From: Sycon ciliatum
Lineage: Eukaryota; Porifera; Calcarea; Leucosolenida; Sycettidae
NCBI RefSeq assembly: GCF_964019385.1
Contig: NC_088653.1
Span: 15,509,154 to 15,573,153 of the forward strand
Direction: 5' to 3'
Length of the DNA: 64,000 nucleotides
In this document: positions 60,608-64,000 of the stretch, piece after piece
Position numbering within the stretch: position 1 is the first letter of the stretch
Layout: the number at the start of each line of letters is the position of its first letter
The notes under the pieces: model-generated
What the model was told of the DNA's origin: nothing
The model's input: only the letters and a program-made list of their open reading frames with translations
Databases searched by the model: none
Program-made: the position numbers and the translations under genes

Positions 60608-61276
60608 CTGGGCTTCTTCAACAGCCGGGTGATGTAGGCGAGACGCTGGCCAGTGACTGCTCTGCTCGCTGCAACGACTCATCGTCGACGGCGTGAGAGC
60701 AGGACCGGTGTCCTCTTCTCCCGACCGAAGTCACCGCATCCCTCTCGCGCTCGTCGGGAAACGTCGCCGCAGCTCGCCGCCCCAGACCGCTGCAGCGGAT
60801 CAACTCAAGCATCCCTTGTTTGTTTGTTTGTTTGTATTCTCTGTGTTTTTCTACTTTTATTGCTTTGCTTTGCGAAGAAATAATACAACCGCGTGCGCGC
60901 TCGCGTGTGTGAGGAATGTGTAGTGCAATTCAACACGTATCAATGGCGGCTGACATTTGCAGATGGTCGCGGTCATGCGGAGTCCATTGATAAAAAAAAC
61001 CCTTGGCATCTTAGTCTGAGTGAATGTGGACCAAGCCTGGTTATGTCATAGCAAAGACTGTTCAGGGGTGGGTTTTTCTTGGGAGGGTGGTGGGGGTGGG
61101 GGGCGGCTGCTTGTCCTTGTCACTCTGACGTTTTGAAAAGTTTAGTTTTCCTGAAGAAGTTGCTTATTGGCATCTTCATTAGACGAAGGTCTCCTCGAAA
61201 CTCCACAGCCTCATTCAATGGGCCATGGGAGAGGTGGATAAGTTAAGAATCGCTTGAAGTATGTCCACGAAAAATA
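60608..61276. other. GC-rich stretch then intergenic or UTR sequence
   Basis: 60640-60790 is CpG-rich with overlapping open frames on both strands that show no family. A (TTTG)n tract lies at 60819-60836. No other feature up to 61276. Confidence 0.4.
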
Positions 61277-61660
61277 GGGAGGTTCTGCTATACGTGAAAC
61301 GTAGAGAAATCACGTAGAGAGCAGGTGTCTGGGTTAGAGTCTACGGCTTCGCGTGTTTTGGCTCCAGATTTCTACGCGGAGATGGGGTTCTCTACGTTGT
61401 GGCACACGCAGAGAAAATGCGTACGGATTTGCTGGGTATCGATCAACTGCATGCAGAAAACTGCCAAATATGGAAGGGGAAATTCCCAGTACACATTCCA
61501 CGTGACTTCTCTAGGTGACACCAAGAGTACATAACTCCCGGGGGTTATGTACTCTTGGTGACACGTAGAGCAGAACAGCATTTCTTTACGTTACGGGAAC
61601 GCGAAGAAAGTTCGCGTGATTCTTTGCGTCGCGTTCCCAAAACGTAGAGCAGAACCTCCC
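61277..61660. mobile_element. TA-flanked MITE with perfect central hairpin
   Basis: GGGAGGTTCTGCT and its inverse, between TA at 61275-61276 and 61661-61662. Near the middle, CACCAAGAGTACATAAC is followed after 8 bases by its exact inverse (61520-61561). Other repeated words inside are ACGTAGAGAA and CGCGTT. Confidence 0.72.
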
Positions 61661-62363
61661 TATTGCCGTGCTTTCTGTAGTGTGCGCTGCATTGGAGGCG
61701 GGGCCGGAGCATCAAGTGCGCGCGAGCGTTCACACGCCGCCGAGTACCAGTTCAGTTAGCTGAGCAAAAATGATTCACGATGACGACAAGAATAGCCAAA
61801 GGTTCAGAGCTAGCTCTTTTGCCTTATTTCATGCATGCAGTTTGCAGTCCAGATACCGTATTTGTGGAAAGAAGTAGTGTCTTTTTGCATGTGTGCGTAT
61901 ACGTATTTGTGTACATGTTTGGTTGTGGTTTATGTACATATTATTATTGTTTATACACAGCTGCACGTATAAGCCCCACACACAGATGTTTGTTCAGGAA
62001 AGTTCACATTCGACGTAACGCTAGCGCGCTGGCGGTATATCCAGGTATTATGGGATGAAAGAAAAGCTGAAAAAAGCTGAAAACTGAAATACTCGCGATA
62101 CCTTGTGTATGCATTTCCGACCGAAAATACCATTGCTCTGACGAATGCATTAATAATGGCGAGTCTGCCCGCAGCCACTGAACCCGCTCCATTTTTTCTT
62201 TTATTTTTATTTCTCTCCTCAACTTCTCCTTCCTCATAAGCTGTTGACGGAGACTCCCTCGATTTAGGCTATTACCTATATAAAGACCTGTGGAGAATCC
62301 ATAAATACAAAATACAAGTGGACTCGGATGGAGAGCCAAGGATGAATGTATAGTAAAAAAAGG
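61661..62363. other. No gene recognised
   Basis: Unremarkable sequence. A short frame starts at 61770 (MIHDDDKNSQRF) but is only 36 codons long. Confidence 0.4.
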
Positions 62364-62595
62364 ACCAAGGAACTACAAGTTACGCTATAATGTCCACTAA
62401 CACCACCAGTTACATGTACTAAACAATCAGCTCATGCGAAAACACCTCCAAGATGTCACGGCTTGAGCTGTTACCCAGTTAGATGTAGAACGTCAGTATC
62501 GTCGTCGGTCAGTGTCGTGCGATGTTATCGCATGAGCTGATTGGTTAGCAACTGGTGGTGTTAGTGGACAATAGCGTAACTTGTAGTTCCTTGGT
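62364..62595. mobile_element. MITE with long inverted ends
   Basis: ACCAAGGAACTACAAGTTAC at the left and its inverse at the right, with further inverse matches up to CAATCAGCTCATGCG (62426-62440) and CGCATGAGCTGATTG. A single end of the same family is at 34921-34989. Confidence 0.65.
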
Positions 62596-62827
62596 GCGCT
62601 TTCCAACGGCCAAAGAGAGTTGGAAAGCTTGTGTCTTTGTGGGTAACTAATACTTGAACATTTGGGGCTCATGTAAAATCGCACTGATTTTGGGATTTCC
62701 CTGCAACTTTTTGCTTCAGCAAAAATGTTGTGCTTGACCGCATTCCTGTCACTTCGCAGTGGCTTTTCGTTGGTGCAGTTTGTATCCCACCCTCCCACCC
62801 CTGACTTCTGGGTGTGTGTTTATCGAT

Positions 62828-63828
62828 AGTCTTTTTGCTGACGACACTGCTCTGATGTGCTCCGACAGCTCGGCAGACAACCTCACGGCCTCCATGCAGT
62901 CCGGGGTCAACGCTACAGTAACATGGATGGAAACCTGGAAACTGAAGCCTAACCTCGCCAAAACCGAGGCCATGTTCTTCTCTCCCTCGCCCCCCACTCA
63001 GCTGCTGTATTTTCCTGGTCTAAATAGTACACCTATTAAAGTTGTTAACGAGCACAAGCACCTGGGCGTTATTCTCGACCGCCAACTCTCCTGGTCTCCA
63101 CAAGTCCAGTCTGTGTGCAAGCGTGCGAGTGCGTCCTTAGGTATGCTACAACCCCACTGCCAACACTTGAATGATAACTGCAGAAAATTGTTCTTTAAGT
63201 CGTACATTTTGCCTATATTTGACTATTGCGATATAGCTTGGTGCGGGTTGTCTCAGACTTTACTCCACAGACTGGAAGTACATCAACGCTTGCTTCTGAA
63301 AATTCTGTTTCGAAAAGACCAAACATTTGCCTCCCTTTGTCTTTATAAACTTGCTTCCACGCACCCTCTTCTTGCCCGACATCAGCAGCATCTTTGTATC
63401 CTTGTGCAAAAAATCTTCCTAGCCCAAGTCCCGAAACATATTGCCAAGTACAACTGGTTTGTTACCACTAGACCAACACGCAATGCCTTATCACTGCCCC
63501 GAGCTAGTTCCTCTCTGTTTTTGAAATCCCCTTTCTTCTCAGCATACTCCCTTTGGTCTAACCTGCCTACTAGCATTAAGACATGCCAGGATATCAGGAA
63601 ATTCAAAGTCCAGCTTTCCACACTGTCTCATCCGAAGTGATCCCATGTATTACTAATGTGCCTCCCTTTCTTTTTCTCTCCCTATCTCCTTTCCCTCTCT
63701 GACAGCATCTTTCTTTTTCTCCCTTTTAGCTTGCCGTGGTTGGCTATCACCTGACCTCTCATGTTTATTGGCAGTCTTCGGACGGGCCAGGAGATGTTGA
63801 ATAAATAAATAAATAAATAAATAAATAT
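62828..63828 (+). mobile_element. LINE family B copy 2, 5' truncated
   Basis: It begins abruptly inside the RT (SLFADDTALMCSD) and ends in a (TAAA)n tail (63800-63828). The open frame to 63640 matches the C-terminal part of the copy at 56970-59297 except for a few residues (CRKLF for CRELF, FKVQL for FTVQL). Confidence 0.9.
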
Positions 63829-64000
63829 TATCTTATTGGCCATGTGGCTGTGGCAGTTACGACTGCTTTTCTTTTTTAGTTAAAAAAAACATACAACCTA
63901 GGGGTGGTGTGTGCGTCTCGGGCCTTTGTATGGTTACGTACAGCTTCAGATTGTATGGCTAGTGCCAGGGGAGTTCAATTGAATCCGCATGGGAAGAATA
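63829..64000. other. Window end, nothing recognised
   Basis: No open frame, repeat or inverted end was recognised. Confidence 0.4.

Overview
The window is nuclear DNA of a non-vertebrate animal. It has spliced genes with GT-AG introns, tandem repeats everywhere, and a dense mix of LINEs, MITEs, one BEL/Pao LTR element and one Polinton (Maverick). I cannot fix the species. Nothing resembles a prokaryotic operon, a CRISPR array or a plasmid.

Host gene. One gene on the + strand appears to span most of the window. I found nine good exon candidates (799-1101, 4077-4373, 34327-34611, 35543-35719, 49699-49893, 50220-50450, 52798-53070, 54148-54432, 55598-55888), a possible 25-codon exon (48696-48770) and a possible terminal exon at 60600. 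Every internal exon is a multiple of three, begins and ends in phase 1, and has AG before and GT after. Several look like C-type-lectin-like (CTLD) modules; others are short cysteine-rich modules. It reads as a large, probably extracellular, modular protein whose introns have filled with mobile elements.

Intron 4374-34326. This holds a head-to-tail chain of LINEs (family A, all on the - strand), each ending in an (AAC)n tail and each inserted into a (GTT)n/(AAC)n tract, usually the tail of the next LINE. One of these LINEs is split by a 16,267-bp Polinton (6939-23205) with 1,571-bp terminal inverted repeats and a 6-bp target duplication. The Polinton looks whole and young. It carries capsid, penton-like, packaging ATPase, protease-integrase, collagen-like fibre and TFIIB-like genes, but I see no family B DNA polymerase gene.

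Intron 35720-49698. A LINE of another type (family C) is split by a young-looking BEL/Pao element (37503-44314) with 962-bp LTRs and a 5-bp target duplication. A possible Mutator- or hAT-like element sits in the LINE tail, and a 76-bp satellite follows.

49.7-64 kb. Host exons alternate with long simple repeats. The end holds two nearly identical copies of a third LINE (family B) in opposite orientation and several TA-flanked MITEs.

Limits: similarities were read by eye. Family names rest on motifs and architecture, not on searches. Exon joins are inferred from phase and splice signals only.
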